Shown here piece after piece: positions 63,998-64,000 of a stretch of DNA of 64,000 bases. The DNA is from Saccoglossus kowalevskii (taxonomy: Eukaryota > Hemichordata > Enteropneusta > Harrimaniidae): NCBI RefSeq assembly GCF_000003605.2, contig NW_003146267.1, positions 16,860 through 80,859 on the forward strand. The letters run 5' to 3'. Numbering within the stretch: position 1 is the first letter of the stretch; the number at the start of each line of letters is the position of its first letter. The notes under the pieces are model-generated. The model worked only from the letters and a program-made list of their open reading frames with translations, was not told where the DNA came from and searched no databases. The translations under genes were made by a program, and so were the position numbers.

Positions 63998-64000
63998 GTC
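63998..64000 (+). tRNA. tRNA-Leu, unit 107, cut by window edge
   Basis: Only GTC, the first three bases, is inside the window; placed from its spacing to the invariant upstream block. Confidence 0.6.

Larger units (their letters stand above)
1..64000 (+). repeat. Tandem tDNA array, ~603-bp unit, ~106 copies
   Basis: The whole window is one head-to-tail array. The distance between successive initiator tRNA genes is 603 bp in most units, with 602 or 604 where a spacer base is lost or gained, and 542-599 where a unit carries a deletion. Every unit has the order iMet, spacer, Leu, spacer on the + strand. No other DNA interrupts it, and both edges cut a unit, so the true array is longer. Units differ from the consensus by only a few bases to about ten, which fits concerted evolution by unequal exchange and gene conversion. 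Tandem tDNA arrays are known in animals (for example the multi-gene tDNA repeat of Xenopus); this two-gene unit is not one I recognise. An alternative reading is a satellite with tRNA genes inside it, but the well-kept promoters and terminators argue for working genes. Confidence 0.98.

Noticed and set aside
1-64000. CRISPR array or bacterial repeat locus
   Set aside because: Period is 603 bp, there are no unique spacers, and the genes are eukaryotic-type tRNAs without encoded CCA.
1-64000. tRNA-derived SINE family
   Set aside because: Copies are strictly tandem and one-directional, without A-rich tails or target-site duplications, and the tRNAs have full structure.
1-64000. rDNA or 5S rRNA repeat
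   Set aside because: No 5S, 5.8S, 18S or 28S motifs in the unit; the internal promoters are A and B boxes.

Overview
The window is a single tandem array of a ~603-bp unit, repeated about 106 times head to tail, with both window edges inside the array. Each unit carries two RNA polymerase III genes on the + strand: an initiator tRNA-Met (CAT anticodon, 72 nt, no intron) and an intron-containing tRNA-Leu (CAA anticodon, 84 nt mature, usually a 43-nt intron). I see no protein-coding gene, rRNA, transposon or CRISPR array.

Organism: eukaryotic nuclear DNA, most likely an animal. The initiator has A1:T72, three G:C pairs closing the anticodon stem, C33, and A54/A60 in the T-loop. The Leu gene has an intron directly after position 37 whose CCTTG pairs with the anticodon, as in vertebrate tRNA-Leu(CAA). 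No CCA is encoded, A and B boxes are intact, and both genes are followed by T-runs. The species cannot be told from this sequence.

Layout of a unit (reference unit 65, 38658-39260): iMet 72 bp, a 194-bp spacer with a T4-T6 terminator 12 bp after iMet, Leu 127 bp, then a 210-bp spacer with a T4 terminator 6 bp after Leu. I number units 1-107 by their iMet gene. Standard tRNA position numbers are used for base changes. Unless noted, the Leu intron is bases 39-81 of the gene.

State of the copies: roughly 40 of the 107 iMet copies match the consensus exactly. Others fall into recurring subfamilies: G53T (16 units), G53A (8) and G57A (8). Six iMet-bodied copies have a changed anticodon and four Leu copies have TAA instead of CAA. 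About two dozen genes are broken by deletions or stem mismatches, and six Leu copies contain an internal run of four or more T. Rare variants recur tens of kb apart, sometimes as two-unit blocks (5-6 with 95-96; 23-24 with 57-58), which shows block duplication or gene conversion. One 31-bp spacer segment just upstream of Leu is unchanged in every copy I read and is the best candidate for an undescribed control element.
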